From Halorubrum sp. JWXQ-INN 858 (GTDB lineage: Archaea; Halobacteriota; Halobacteria; Halobacteriales; Haloferacaceae): a DNA stretch of 64,000 nt. The notes beneath the pieces are model-generated. The model made no database searches. It saw only the letters and a list, made by a program, of their open reading frames with translations, and was not told the origin of the DNA. Below, piece by piece: positions 18,992 through 30,528 of this stretch. The stretch's first letter is position 1, and the number at the start of each line of letters is the position of its first letter. A program made the translations under genes and the position numbers. The DNA is taken from assembly GCF_009806985.1 (NCBI RefSeq), contig NZ_WUAX01000014.1, forward strand, positions 1 to 64,000. Direction: 5' to 3'.

Positions 18992-20267
18992 CTACGTTTC
19001 AACATTTCAAGAGAGCATGGACCGGAATACACCGACGGAATGGGACCCGGGGACCTCACTTTTCGAGTCGTTCGACCGCTACCTCCAGGACAAGGGGAAA
19101 GGCCGCGGTGGCGACGGCGGGAACTATCGACGAAACGCTGCACGCGAACTCGAGCGGTTCGCCGAGTGGGCCGCCGGCGACCGTGGCGATGACGACTGGA
19201 CTGGGATCGTTCCCGACGACGTCGACCGCGACCCCGCCTTCGAGGACCTCGACGAACGCGTGTTCCGCGCATACGCCCGACATCTCGCCGGGGATCGCGG
19301 GCTCAAACAGAACACTGTACAAACCTATTACCGCTATATCTCTGCGTGGTGCGGGTGGTGCGTCAACGAGGGGTACCTCGAGGCACACTACGCACAGCGG
19401 GCGAGTGCAATGGCGCCGCTCCCCGAGGACGACGGCCGCAAACCGGGCGATCAGCAGGCCTGGACGTCCGAGCAGCGACACGACCTCACCCGGTACGTCG
19501 ACGAGCAGACCGGTGACGCCGTCGAAGCGTACACGACGCTCCCGGAGGACACTGCCCCGCTTGAGAAGCAACGAGCGCGCTACACGGCACTGAAGGCGGC
19601 TCGCGACCGTGCCCTGGTGTTCGTCCTTGCGTACACCGCAGTCCGAGTCGGTGAGCTCCTTCGGGACCCGAACGACCCGCGTCGACGCGGCGTCCGGTGG
19701 GAGGAGATCTCGCTCGACGACGGGAGTATGGACGTCTACCGGAAGAAACAGCAGTGGGACGCCGCGAGTCTCCCCGATCCCGTGATCCTTCCGCTGCGGA
19801 ACTACCGTCGACTGATGGACCCGCCAACGGAGCGGTGGCCAGTGTTCCCCACGTTCGACCAGCGGACTCTGGCGGAGCTTGTACGGGACGAGCTGGCTGA
19901 TCGAGGGAAACGCCCAGAAGCAATCGCTGAACGCCGCTCGGAGTACGCTCGTGACCTGCTGCTGGCGCTTGATGAGGACATCCGACCGCCGTCGATCACG
20001 ACGGATGGCGCACGATCGGTTCTCCAGCGGCTCTCGGGTGCAGCGGAGGTCGGCATCGACCATCCGAAACACGATTATCTCGCCCCCCACGGCGGTCGGC
20101 GTGGAATGGGCGAGGTTCTCGTCCGAGCGTTTGGATACACGGTTGCAGCCCGATATCTCGATAACTCTGAAGAGATGGTTCGTGAACGGTATTCGCATAT
20201 TGAGGCAGGGGAATTGGGTGATGTCGCTACCGAGGCTCTCGAGGAGATCGACAGCATCTCGCACTAG
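18984..20267 (+). CDS. Tyrosine recombinase (phage-type integrase)
   Basis: 427 residues from a GTG that overlaps the HEPN stop; ATG 19018 is the alternative start. The N-terminal SAM-like DNA-binding domain has TVQTYYRYISAWCGWCVNEGYL. The catalytic domain holds the first Arg in AYTAVRVGELLR, the His-x-x-Arg in LAPHGGRRGMGEVL, and the nucleophile region RYLDNSEEMVRERYSHIE with its Tyr. All core residues are visible. It would integrate or excise the element it lies in. The sharp rise in GC immediately after its stop suggests that this gene marks the element border. No tRNA or clear attachment repeat was found. Confidence 0.9.
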   Translation: MTDYVSTFQESMDRNTPTEWDPGTSLFESFDRYLQDKGKGRGGDGGNYRRNAARELERFAEWAAGDRGDDDWTGIVPDDVDRDPAFEDLDERVFRAYARHLAGDRGLKQNTVQTYYRYISAWCGWCVNEGYLEAHYAQRASAMAPLPEDDGRKPGDQQAWTSEQRHDLTRYVDEQTGDAVEAYTTLPEDTAPLEKQRARYTALKAARDRALVFVLAYTAVRVGELLRDPNDPRRRGVRWEEISLDDGSMDVYRKKQQWDAASLPDPVILPLRNYRRLMDPPTERWPVFPTFDQRTLAELVRDELADRGKRPEAIAERRSEYARDLLLALDEDIRPPSITTDGARSVLQRLSGAAEVGIDHPKHDYLAPHGGRRGMGEVLVRAFGYTVAARYLDNSEEMVRERYSHIEAGELGDVATEALEEIDSISH

Positions 20268-20366
20268 ACTGTTCCAAACCGTGAGGGGGCCGACTTCTCG
20301 CGGTACCTCAGCGTGCTCGAGAGACCGGCCACCGAGTGCAGGTGCGTCCAGTTACCGCCCGCCACG

Positions 20367-22790
<2,424 letters not shown>

Positions 22791-22827
22791 CGATTCGATG
22801 TACGAGACCGACCCGGATACGCCTTTC

Positions 22828-22841
22828 TTGGAGTATTCCAA
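22828..22841. promoter_or_regulatory. Palindrome upstream of the P1B ATPase (candidate operator)
   Basis: On the minus strand TTGGA-ATAC-TCCAA forms a perfect 5-bp-arm palindrome 38 bases before the ATPase ATG. It lies in the 81-base gap after the HTH_10 regulator. It is a reasonable operator or BRE/TATA-overlapping site for that regulator; not tested. Confidence 0.4.
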
Positions 22842-22871
22842 CCGAACGACGACGACCGGGGTTCGGGCAGA

Positions 22872-23612
22872 TCAGGGGACGGTCGACACGTCCCCGGGGA
22901 TGCGATCGCCCGCGACGTACCGTTCCGCCAAATGCGCCTCGGCGCGCCGCAGCCGGTACGTGAGGGTGGATCTCGGGACGCCGAGCCGATCGGCGAGGTC
23001 GCTCACGTCGTTTCGGCGCGGCGTCTCGTAGTAGCCGTGTTCGACGGCGGCCCGGAGCGCCGCGTCCTGCTCGGCGGGAAGGCCGTCGGTCCCGCCTCGA
23101 GCGGCCGGCCCAACGTCCGTCAGGCGCGTGACCGCCAGCGTGGCACGGTCCCCGACCGCCTCCTCGACCGCGTCGAGGAACGCTCGGACGTCGCCGCCGC
23201 CCGAGTGGATGACCCGCCAGTCGTACTCGCGCTCGGCGTGTCGCGTCTCGAAGAGCGCGCCGTCGCCGAGATGGTCAAGCGCGATATGCGGGACCGACGT
23301 ACAGACGGGGGTACGCTCCCAGTAGGAGTAGAGCACGAGCGTGTCGGCGGCGTGTTCGAGCACCTGTGTGGTCCGTGCCGCCCCGCACTCCGCCGTGGCG
23401 AGGCAATCGGCGTAGTAATCGCCGACGCGAAAGGCCCGCTCGACGTCGTCGAGGGCGTCGGCGGGACCCGCCGCGTGGTCGACTCTCCACAGGCTCTCGG
23501 GGGTGGCGTGTAACGACAGCGACCGGATCCGGACCTCGGGGTGGTCGGCGAGGGCGTCCGCCACCGCGTTGGTGCCGGGTTCGTACCGGAGCGTGAAAGC
23601 CAGCTCTCGCAT
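22872..23612 (-). CDS. HTH_10 (bacterioopsin-activator type) regulator, probable metal regulator of the adjacent ATPase
   Basis: 246 residues. The C-terminal HTH_10 is clear: LPAEQDAALRAAVEHGYYE, then VSDLADRLGVPRSTLTYRLRR. The N-terminal 180 residues form the usual Bat-associated sensor, with Cys residues near 70-76 (DCLATAEC) and one more Cys near 104 that could bind metal. It lies just upstream of the metal ATPase, reads the same way and has its own start at 23612. In haloarchaea this gene pair recurs with P1B ATPases. Metal sensing is inferred from the neighbour and the Cys residues. Confidence 0.82.
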   Translation of the reverse strand: MRELAFTLRYEPGTNAVADALADHPEVRIRSLSLHATPESLWRVDHAAGPADALDDVERAFRVGDYYADCLATAECGAARTTQVLEHAADTLVLYSYWERTPVCTSVPHIALDHLGDGALFETRHAEREYDWRVIHSGGGDVRAFLDAVEEAVGDRATLAVTRLTDVGPAARGGTDGLPAEQDAALRAAVEHGYYETPRRNDVSDLADRLGVPRSTLTYRLRRAEAHLAERYVAGDRIPGDVSTVP

Positions 23613-23704
23613 ACCTTTCGTAGGCGCTCCCGAGGTGATAGCCCTTGTTCACGTCGGGGCTCTCGTCCGTTCTCGTTCGATCGCGTCGCTGGTTCTCCCG
23701 TGAC

Positions 23705-23989
23705 TCAGATGGCGTCGTCGGGGTCGTGCTCCGACGCCATCCGCCGGGCTTCCGTCGCGTACTGTACTCGCCGTTCGGGCTCTGAAACGTCGCCGAGGTC
23801 CTCGGGTGCGCTGTCTATGGCGGCCGTGGTGTCGCGGACGTCCTCGAACGATGTGAGGGCTCGCTCCTTGCGGAAGTATCGCTTCCCGTCAGTGGTGGCG
23901 TACGTGAGGATGATCACGTTCTGTTCGTCGTCGGAGTACGTCCGCTCGACGAGCCACACGCGGATACGGTCGGTCGCCCCGTCGGTCAT
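23705..23989 (-). CDS. Small conserved-looking protein, unknown function
   Basis: 94 residues from ATG 23989 (MTDGATDRIRVWLVERTYSD). It has a short beta-rich first half (VIILTYATTDGKRYFRKE) and a charged helical second half. There are no Cys, signal or membrane segment. I do not recognise the family with certainty. It reads toward the metal regulator, with a 92-base gap, and is probably separate. Confidence 0.55.
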   Translation of the reverse strand: MTDGATDRIRVWLVERTYSDDEQNVIILTYATTDGKRYFRKERALTSFEDVRDTTAAIDSAPEDLGDVSEPERRVQYATEARRMASEHDPDDAI

Positions 23990-24233
23990 ACGAGCGACCA
24001 CCCCACTGAGTCGAGGGCCTCTCGGGACATAGCTGAACGGACGATCCGAAACGGGATAAATCCGTGACATGTCTGTATCGTTCCGTCGGTTCGAGCGCCG
24101 TCGTCTCGCAGCGGTGGAGCCGCCGGATCACCGCGTACGGCGGATCGTCGCGCAGGCCGACGCGTGTGGCGACTGACGGGCCGCGCGTATCCGGCCGACG
24201 GTATTCGCCACAGATGACGGCTTCGCCGACCCG

Positions 24234-24409
24234 TTACAGACAATTCACACACAGATCTCTCGCAGATGGTTGTTACAGACTATTAATACAGACAGATTAT
24301 ACGGGTAGTTTATACATACAGTTGTTACAGATAGTTATTACAGACAGATAATACAGATAAATAATACAGGCGATTGTTATGGATATTTAATACAGACGAT
24401 TGGTGCAGA
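24234..24409 (+). repeat. AT-rich imperfect repeat tract upstream of eutB
   Basis: The core TACAG recurs nine times in about 175 bases, mostly at intervals of 12-15 bases, with AT-rich linkers such as ATTAA, ATAAATAA and TTATTA. It stands out sharply from the GC-rich flanks. No open frame explains it. The period is too short and irregular for CRISPR. It lies 160 bases ahead of eutB, and could be a multi-site operator, a set of TATA-like elements, or slipped-strand repeat. The flanks 23990-24233 and 24410-24568 hold no gene that I can see. Confidence 0.7.
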
Positions 24410-24568
24410 GCCTTCCACACGATATCACAGGCGGGCGCCATCCCTGGCTCTATCAAACCCCCCAACCCTTGCCCACACAACTGGTTTTTCAGTATCTCAA
24501 TCAGGGTTTGGTAATTGTTGGCAAAGGTTCAATTCCCTCGCCCCCGAGCGATCGATCAGACTGGAACG

Positions 24569-25933
24569 ATGTCGCTTGATACCGCGGACCACGCGCCCGG
24601 CAACGGGTTCGATTCGATAGCGGAGGTGTTAGCCAAGGCGAACGAGGAGAAGACCGGCGACCAGCTCGCGGGGGTCGCCGCCGACTCCGAGGCCGAACGG
24701 GTCGCGGCGAAGCGGGCCCTCGCTGCCACTCGCCTGGAGACGCTTCGCCGGAACCCCGTCGTTCCGTACGACGACGACGAGGTGACCCGCGTCATTCAAG
24801 ACGCGGTCCGGGAGCCGGTGTACGACCGGATCCGTGACTGGACCGTCTCCGATCTCCGAGAGTTCCTCGTCGATAGCGCGACCACGGACCGAGAGATCGG
24901 CGCGATCCGCCCGGGGCTCACCAGCGAGATGATCGCGGCGGTCACGAAGCTCATGACGAACATGGACCTCGTCTTGGCCACCTCGAAGATGACGGTGACC
25001 GCGCGCTGTAACAACACCGTCGGCACCGACGGGTCGCTCTCCTTTCGGCTCCAGCCCAACCACCCGTCCGACGACGTCGATCGGATCCTCGACGCCACTC
25101 GCGAGGGACTTTCGTACGGCGTCGGCGACGCGGTGATCGGCATCAACCCGGTCGAAGACGGCGTCGGGACGGTCACTGACGTCCTCGAGGCGACCCACGA
25201 GTTCATCGAGGAGTGGTCGATCCCGACACAGAACTGTTGTCTCGCGCACGTCACCACGCAGATGGAGGCGATACGGGAGGGTGCGCCGGCCGACCTGTTG
25301 TTCCAGAGCCTCGCCGGGACGGAGGCGGGCAACGACGAGTTCGGCGTCGACGTCGACGTGCTCGACGAGGCGCACGACCTCGCACGGCGGCGCTCCACCG
25401 CGTCCGGGCCGAACGTGACCTACTTCGAGACCGGCCAGGGCTCCGAGCTCTCCGGCGACGCCCACGAGGGCGTCGACCAGCTCACCCTCGAATCCCGGTG
25501 TTACGGGCTCGCGAAGCGGTACGACCCGTTCCTGGTCAACACGGTCGTCGGCTTCATCGGTCCGGAGTACCTCTACGACGGCCGCCAAGTGATCCGTGCC
25601 GGACTCGAGGACGTGTTCATGGGCCAACTCCACGGGATCCCGATGGGGATCGACGCCTGCTACACGAACCACATCCAGGCCGACCAGAACGACATCGAGA
25701 ACCTGGCGGTGCTGTTGGCGGCCGCCGGCGCGAACTTCTTCATCACGGTTCCGATGGGCGACGACGTCATGTTGAACTACCAGTCGAACAGCTACCACGA
25801 CGCCGCCGCGCTGTGGGAGGTGTTCGACCTCGGCCCCGCGCCGGAGTTTCGCGACTGGCTCGCCGACGTGGGGATCTGGGAGGACGGCCGTCTTACCGAC
25901 CGCGCGGGTGACCCGACGAGGTTCGTCCGATAA
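24569..25933 (+). CDS. eutB: Ethanolamine ammonia-lyase large subunit
   Basis: 454 residues, the normal EutB length. It catalyses the coenzyme-B12-dependent conversion of ethanolamine to acetaldehyde and ammonia together with EutC. Recognisable parts are LTSEMIAAVTKLMTNMDLV, CNNTVG, the TIM-barrel stretch PTQNCCLAHVTTQ, FFETGQGSELS-type residues (YFETGQGSELSG) and IGIDACYTNHIQADQND. The ATG at 24569 was chosen over an upstream in-frame ATG (24515) because alignment-like similarity starts there. The stop overlaps the eutC start (TAATG). No carboxysome-like shell genes, EutP/Q/T or transporter are in the window, so use would be cytosolic. No B12 riboswitch is apparent. Confidence 0.95.
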   Translation: MSLDTADHAPGNGFDSIAEVLAKANEEKTGDQLAGVAADSEAERVAAKRALAATRLETLRRNPVVPYDDDEVTRVIQDAVREPVYDRIRDWTVSDLREFLVDSATTDREIGAIRPGLTSEMIAAVTKLMTNMDLVLATSKMTVTARCNNTVGTDGSLSFRLQPNHPSDDVDRILDATREGLSYGVGDAVIGINPVEDGVGTVTDVLEATHEFIEEWSIPTQNCCLAHVTTQMEAIREGAPADLLFQSLAGTEAGNDEFGVDVDVLDEAHDLARRRSTASGPNVTYFETGQGSELSGDAHEGVDQLTLESRCYGLAKRYDPFLVNTVVGFIGPEYLYDGRQVIRAGLEDVFMGQLHGIPMGIDACYTNHIQADQNDIENLAVLLAAAGANFFITVPMGDDVMLNYQSNSYHDAAALWEVFDLGPAPEFRDWLADVGIWEDGRLTDRAGDPTRFVR

Positions 25934-26745
25934 TGCCCCTGAACGACGACACGTCGACGGCGAGATCGCCGTCGGACGAGCCCGCACGCGGGACGCGACC
26001 GGACGTCGGCGTCGACGACCCCACGGACCCGAACCTCCTCGATCGGATCGTCTCCCGGAGTCCCTCGCGGCTCGGCGTGGGGCGTGCCGGCCCGCGGCCG
26101 ACGACGGAGACGCTGTTGCGGTTCCGCGAGGACCACGGGATCGCCCGCGACGCCGTCACGAGCCGCGTCGACGAGGCGGTCCTCGCGTCGCTTGATCTCC
26201 TCACGATCGCGACGCTCGTCGAGAGTCACGAACAGTTCCTCGCACGCCCGGACCTCGGTCGCGAGATATCCGCGGAGACCGCCGACTACCTGCGCGAGCA
26301 CTGTCGGATGGAACCGCAGGTACAAGTACTGGTCAGCGACGGGCTCAGCTCGACCGCGGTCGAAGCGAACCTCCCGGACCTCCTGCCGGCGCTGCTCGAC
26401 GGGCTGGCGGCACGCGATCTCGACGTCGGCACCCCGGTGTTCGTCGAGCACGGCCGCGTCGACGTGATGGACGCGATCGGCGAGGAGCTGGACGCCGACT
26501 GCTGTGTGATACTCATCGGTGAGCGCCCGGGCCTTCGTACCGCGGAGAGCCTCAGCGCCTACCTGGTGTACGGGCCCGAGCGCGGGACGCCGACCGCGCG
26601 CAAATCGGTGATCTCGAACATCCACGACGGCGGACTCCCCGCCTCCGAGGCGGGAGCCGCGATCGCCGACCTGATCGCGGAGATGTGCGAACGGGAAGCG
26701 AGCGGGCTCGACCTCCGCGAGGGCGACCGCGACTTCCAGAAGTGA
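25933..26745 (+). CDS. eutC: Ethanolamine ammonia-lyase small subunit
   Basis: 270 residues, the usual length. It shares the last base of the eutB stop, so the two are translationally coupled. Typical stretches are SRLGVGRAGPRPTTETLLRF, VQVLVSDGLSSTAVEAN and VILIGERPGLRTAESLSAYL. The end is also family-like, with KSVISNIHDGGLP. It supplies the part of the B12-binding site that is completed at the subunit interface. The N-terminal 35 residues are acidic and low complexity, a common halophile extension. Confidence 0.95.
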   Translation: MPLNDDTSTARSPSDEPARGTRPDVGVDDPTDPNLLDRIVSRSPSRLGVGRAGPRPTTETLLRFREDHGIARDAVTSRVDEAVLASLDLLTIATLVESHEQFLARPDLGREISAETADYLREHCRMEPQVQVLVSDGLSSTAVEANLPDLLPALLDGLAARDLDVGTPVFVEHGRVDVMDAIGEELDADCCVILIGERPGLRTAESLSAYLVYGPERGTPTARKSVISNIHDGGLPASEAGAAIADLIAEMCEREASGLDLREGDRDFQK

Positions 26746-26791
26746 ACGGGCCGTCGCGGTCACCCCCAGCCGCGATCGCTTCTCATCGCAG

Positions 26792-28327
26792 TCATCCCCC
26801 GAACACGAGGGTCTTGACGACGACCGGAACGGCGTCCCGATCTCCGAACGGTTCGCCGATATCGAGCCGCACCCCCGCCTCCAACCGGAGTTCGTCGAGG
26901 ACGGGGACGGGATCGGCCAACTCTCCAGCGAGGAGCTGACCGAGCACGTTCGCACAGTTCTCGCGAGTGACGATGACGACGGCGAGGTCGTCGGCGATCG
27001 ACTGCACCGCGGACGCGATCGCCGCCGCGGTCGTCGCGAGGTCGTCGTACGCGAGCGAACCGATCTCCGCGACGTACAGGGCGAGCCCGTCGACGTCGTC
27101 GAAGTCGTACAGGTCGCGGGCGGTACGGACCGCACGCTCGAAGCGATCCGGTGCCGTGCCCGACCTCTCGTTTGGCGGATCGACCGCAACGACGGGGACG
27201 TCCCGGAGCGGCAGCCGATCGACCGGCAGCCAGATCGTCCGGCCGGAGAACGTCGTGGACTCGGTGCCGACGCCGACGACGGTCGCACGCAGGTCCTCGG
27301 CGAGTTCCGTCGGCCGATCGGGCAGCCCCGACCGGTCGCGGATCGACTCCCGGAGCGACGTCGCAAGGAGCGGTCCGAGGTCGCCGAACCGGAACGGGTC
27401 CACGGCCGCTCCCACCGGCTCCGCGGTACCGTCTGCTCCGATCGAACCGTCCCGCCCCTCGCCACGATCCTCGCTGCGATCAGCGTCGCCGTCGTCCGCC
27501 AGGTCGTTCACGAGATGACCGACCCCACCAGTGACGACGAGGTCGCCGATCTCGACCGGCTCGTCCGGTAACGCTCCCATCGCGAGCGACTCGATACGGT
27601 GATCGAACGGGGGCCCGTCGACGCAGTCGACGATCGCGCTCGCGGCCGCGTCGGCCAACGGCCGAAGGGTCGTTTCGGTCGCGGGGTCGCCGACCGCCAC
27701 GTCGAGGTCGTCCGCTTCGATCAGCCGTTCGGCGGCGGGGGAGAGCTCGGTGACGTACCCGTCGTCCCGCCCGCTCACGCGGGCGATCCGTGCGCCGACG
27801 TCGAGGACCCGGGTGTCGAGGAGCGTTTCGCCCGCGAACACGGCCACGTTGGTGGTTCCTCCGCCGACATCGACGTTCGCGACGACGCGCCCGGTCTCGG
27901 CGGCGTGGGCGGCCGCCCCGGAGCCGCGGCCCGCGAGGACGGCTTCCAACGACCCCCCGGCGGCGGCGGCGACGAAATCGCCGGCGTCCCCCGCGATCCG
28001 GCGGACGAGCGGCTCCGCGTTCCGTCGTTTCGCCGTCTCCCCGGTCACGATCACCGCGCCGGTATCGACCGTAGCCGGCTCGATCCCCGCCGCTTCGAAG
28101 GCGTCTGTCACGATGGCGGCGACCGCGTCGATGTCGACGGTCTCCGCGTCGACGAGCGGCGTCGCGTGGACCGCACCGCGATGGACGACCGTTCGGTCGC
28201 GGATCTCGGGCGTCCCGGCACCGTCGTGGGTCGGCGGCGTCACCCGAAGCCGACTCACGACGACCTGCGTGGTCGTCGTTCCGACGTCGACCCCGACGCT
28301 GGTGATCGGCTCGGTTCCCGATGGCAT
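26792..28327 (-). CDS. eutA: Ethanolamine ammonia-lyase reactivase EutA
   Basis: 511 residues, convergent with eutBC. It has the actin/HSP70-type ATPase fold with phosphate-1 motif GVDVGTTTTQVVVSRL near the N-terminus and phosphate-2 VNVDVGGGTTNVAVF near residue 175. EutA exchanges damaged cobalamin in ethanolamine ammonia-lyase, using ATP. An acidic insertion near residues 280-310 (DDGDADRSEDRGEG) is a likely halophilic loop. The opposite orientation means it is not in the eutBC operon, although the location clearly ties it to the same pathway. Confidence 0.9.
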   Translation of the reverse strand: MPSGTEPITSVGVDVGTTTTQVVVSRLRVTPPTHDGAGTPEIRDRTVVHRGAVHATPLVDAETVDIDAVAAIVTDAFEAAGIEPATVDTGAVIVTGETAKRRNAEPLVRRIAGDAGDFVAAAAGGSLEAVLAGRGSGAAAHAAETGRVVANVDVGGGTTNVAVFAGETLLDTRVLDVGARIARVSGRDDGYVTELSPAAERLIEADDLDVAVGDPATETTLRPLADAAASAIVDCVDGPPFDHRIESLAMGALPDEPVEIGDLVVTGGVGHLVNDLADDGDADRSEDRGEGRDGSIGADGTAEPVGAAVDPFRFGDLGPLLATSLRESIRDRSGLPDRPTELAEDLRATVVGVGTESTTFSGRTIWLPVDRLPLRDVPVVAVDPPNERSGTAPDRFERAVRTARDLYDFDDVDGLALYVAEIGSLAYDDLATTAAAIASAVQSIADDLAVVIVTRENCANVLGQLLAGELADPVPVLDELRLEAGVRLDIGEPFGDRDAVPVVVKTLVFGG

Positions 28328-28590
28328 AGCCCTACGTTGACGGGCGGTCGTAAGGCGTTGTCGGCGGTCGTTCCTCGCCCGACCCTTTCATCAGCCGCCG
28401 AATGGTGAGACGACCGGTGACCTCGAACTCGACTCGATACGCCGAAGCGTGCGCAACCGTGTTCGTGGCCACTGAACGATGGATCGAGGACCGCCGGGGG
28501 AGCCTATCGTGCTAGCGTCTCGCTCAGTTCCGCCGGCACGGCCGGGGATGAACCGAAACGTCCTTTCCATGCCCGTGAGGGGATCAGTCC

Positions 28591-29196
28591 GTGCTCTCCA
28601 ACGCGTTCGGCTACCCGCTGGCGGACGACGACCGACTGAAAACGCACCTCATCGGGTCCCTGCTCGTCGTCGGATCGGTCCTCGTGGTACCGCTGTTCGT
28701 CCTGTTCGGGTATTTCGTCCGGACGGTCAACCACGCGATCGACGGTCGTCCGGTGCCCCGCTTCGAGGCCTACGGCGAACTCATCGTCGACGGTCTCAAG
28801 CTCACGGGGATCGGGATCGCGTACTTCCTCGGCCTCCTCCTGGCGATGTTCGGCGTCGCGCTCCTCGGCTCACTCAGCGAAACGGCCGGAACCGTGGGCT
28901 TTCTCCTCCTCGTTCCGGCGTACTTCGGCCTCCTCTACGTCTCCACGTCGGTGTTGTACCACTTCGCGCGTCGTCGTCGGATCGGCGACGCCTTCGACCT
29001 CCGCGCGGTCGCCGGGACGGCCCTGAGCCTCCGGTACCTGCTCGTCGTCGTCCTCGTGTGGGTCGTCCTCCCCACCGCGTTCGCCGTCCTGCAGGTGCTG
29101 ATCGGGCTGACCATCGTCGGTCTCCTCCTGATCCCCGCGACGCTCGTGTACGAACTGATCGTCTATGGGAAGCTCATCGGCGACCTCGAACCCTGA
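28591..29196 (+). CDS. DUF4013-type membrane protein
   Basis: 201 residues from a GTG. It has about five membrane segments, opening with a charged N-terminus (FGYPLADDDRLKTHLIGSLLV) and then VNHAIDGRPVPRFEAYGELI, which is typical of DUF4013 proteins. It ends with LVYELIVYGKLIGDLEP. Function unknown. It reads rightward from a 263-base gap after eutA, so it is a separate unit. Confidence 0.75.
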   Translation: MLSNAFGYPLADDDRLKTHLIGSLLVVGSVLVVPLFVLFGYFVRTVNHAIDGRPVPRFEAYGELIVDGLKLTGIGIAYFLGLLLAMFGVALLGSLSETAGTVGFLLLVPAYFGLLYVSTSVLYHFARRRRIGDAFDLRAVAGTALSLRYLLVVVLVWVVLPTAFAVLQVLIGLTIVGLLLIPATLVYELIVYGKLIGDLEP

Positions 29197-29289
29197 CCCG
29201 AAGGTCGGGGAGAACCCATGGTGGGAAGAACGTCGGCGGACGGTCACTCACCCCGCATCGGTCACGCCTCGAACGCCTCAGTCAGTCGA

Positions 29290-30267
29290 CTACGAGTGGC
29301 CGGAGACCGGGACGGGCTCGTACGGCTCTGCCAACCACGCTAACTCCGAGTCGGAGAGGTCGACGTCGAGCGCCTCCACGGCGTCCTCGACGTACTCCGG
29401 TTTCCGTGCGCCGACGATGGGGGCGTCGACGGCGTCCTGATGGAGCAGCCACGCGAGCGCGACCTGGGCCATCTTCATCCCCCTCTCGTCGGCGAGTTCC
29501 GCGACGCGTGCGTTGATCTCCCGGCCGCCCTCGGTCGCGTAGGTGGCCAACCGCCGCTTGAGGTTGTCGTCCGTCTCGCCCCGGACCGTCGCTTCGACCT
29601 CGTCGTACGGTCGCGTCAGGAACCCGCGTGCGAGCGGGCTCCACGGGATGACCCCGATCCCTCGCGCCTCACAGAACGGGACCATCTCGCGCTCCTCCTC
29701 GCGGTACGCGAGGTTGTAGTGGTTCTGCATCGTGACGAACGGCTCGTAATCGCCCAGCTCCGCGGCGTGGACCGCTTCGGCGAACTGGTGGGCCCACATC
29801 GAGGACGCGCCGAGGTACCGCACCCGTCCGCGTCGGACCGCGTCGGTCAGCGCGGACAGCGTCTCCGCGATCGGGGTGGCGTCGTCCCAGCGGTGGATCT
29901 GGTAGAGGTCGATCGTCTCCATCCCGAGCCGGTCGAGGCTCGCTTCCAGCTGCGTCTCGATCGCCTTCCGGGAGAGCCCGCCCGAGTTCGGATCGGACTC
30001 GTCCATCTGGAAGTACACCTTCGTCGCGACCACCTGTCGATCGACGTCGTAGCCGTCCAGCGCGTCGCCCAACACGCGCTCGCTCGCTCCCGTGTTGTAG
30101 TTGTTCGCCGTGTCGAAGAAGTTGATCCCGTTGTCGATCGCCGTGTCGACGACCGCCTGTGCCTCGTCGGCCGAGAGGTGCCACGGGGCGTCGCCGCCGA
30201 ACGTGTTCGTCCCGATGCAGATCCGACTCACCGTCGTGCCCGTGTCGCCGAGCGTCGTGTACTCCAT
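29290..30267 (-). CDS. Aldo/keto reductase
   Basis: 325 residues, a TIM-barrel NADPH-dependent oxidoreductase. The catalytic tetrad is visible: Asp and Tyr in FFDTANNYNTGASE, Lys in VVATKVYF, and His in DLYQIHRWDD. The C-terminal nucleotide-binding motif is IVGARKPEYVEDAVEAL. It fits the YajO/AKR11 type. ATG 30267 (MEYTTLGDTG) is the natural start; an upstream ATG adds 8 non-family residues. Acetaldehyde from ethanolamine could be a substrate because of the position near eut genes, but the family is too broad to say. Confidence 0.9.
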   Translation of the reverse strand: MEYTTLGDTGTTVSRICIGTNTFGGDAPWHLSADEAQAVVDTAIDNGINFFDTANNYNTGASERVLGDALDGYDVDRQVVATKVYFQMDESDPNSGGLSRKAIETQLEASLDRLGMETIDLYQIHRWDDATPIAETLSALTDAVRRGRVRYLGASSMWAHQFAEAVHAAELGDYEPFVTMQNHYNLAYREEEREMVPFCEARGIGVIPWSPLARGFLTRPYDEVEATVRGETDDNLKRRLATYATEGGREINARVAELADERGMKMAQVALAWLLHQDAVDAPIVGARKPEYVEDAVEALDVDLSDSELAWLAEPYEPVPVSGHS

Positions 30268-30528
30268 CCCGCTACCCCGAAGCCCGCCCACAAGTAGGTT
30301 CGGGTGGCGTGACGGGTCGTGTTCGGAGACGCGGACTTCATGCGGGGGTGAAGGGTCTCGACCACTCGTCGACGGTTGCTTCGGTCCGCTCGCCGAACTC
30401 GAAGGCAGCGGCGAGCCACACTAGCGCCCGGCGACTTCAACGACACCGAACGTGTTCGCCGCGTTCTCGCGAGACGGATCCATCCGTCGACAGTTAATCT
30501 CGGCCGGGAGGTACGGTCGACCGAACGC

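Noticed and set aside
24234..24409. Possible CRISPR array
   Set aside because: The repeat core is only 5-8 bases, spacing is 12-15 bases, and there are no constant repeats with unique spacers or cas genes.
24410..24568. Cobalamin riboswitch ahead of eutB
   Set aside because: No B12-box-like consensus was seen, and such riboswitches are not expected here.
24629..25987. 452-codon open frame opposite eutB
   Set aside because: Antisense shadow of a well-conserved gene.
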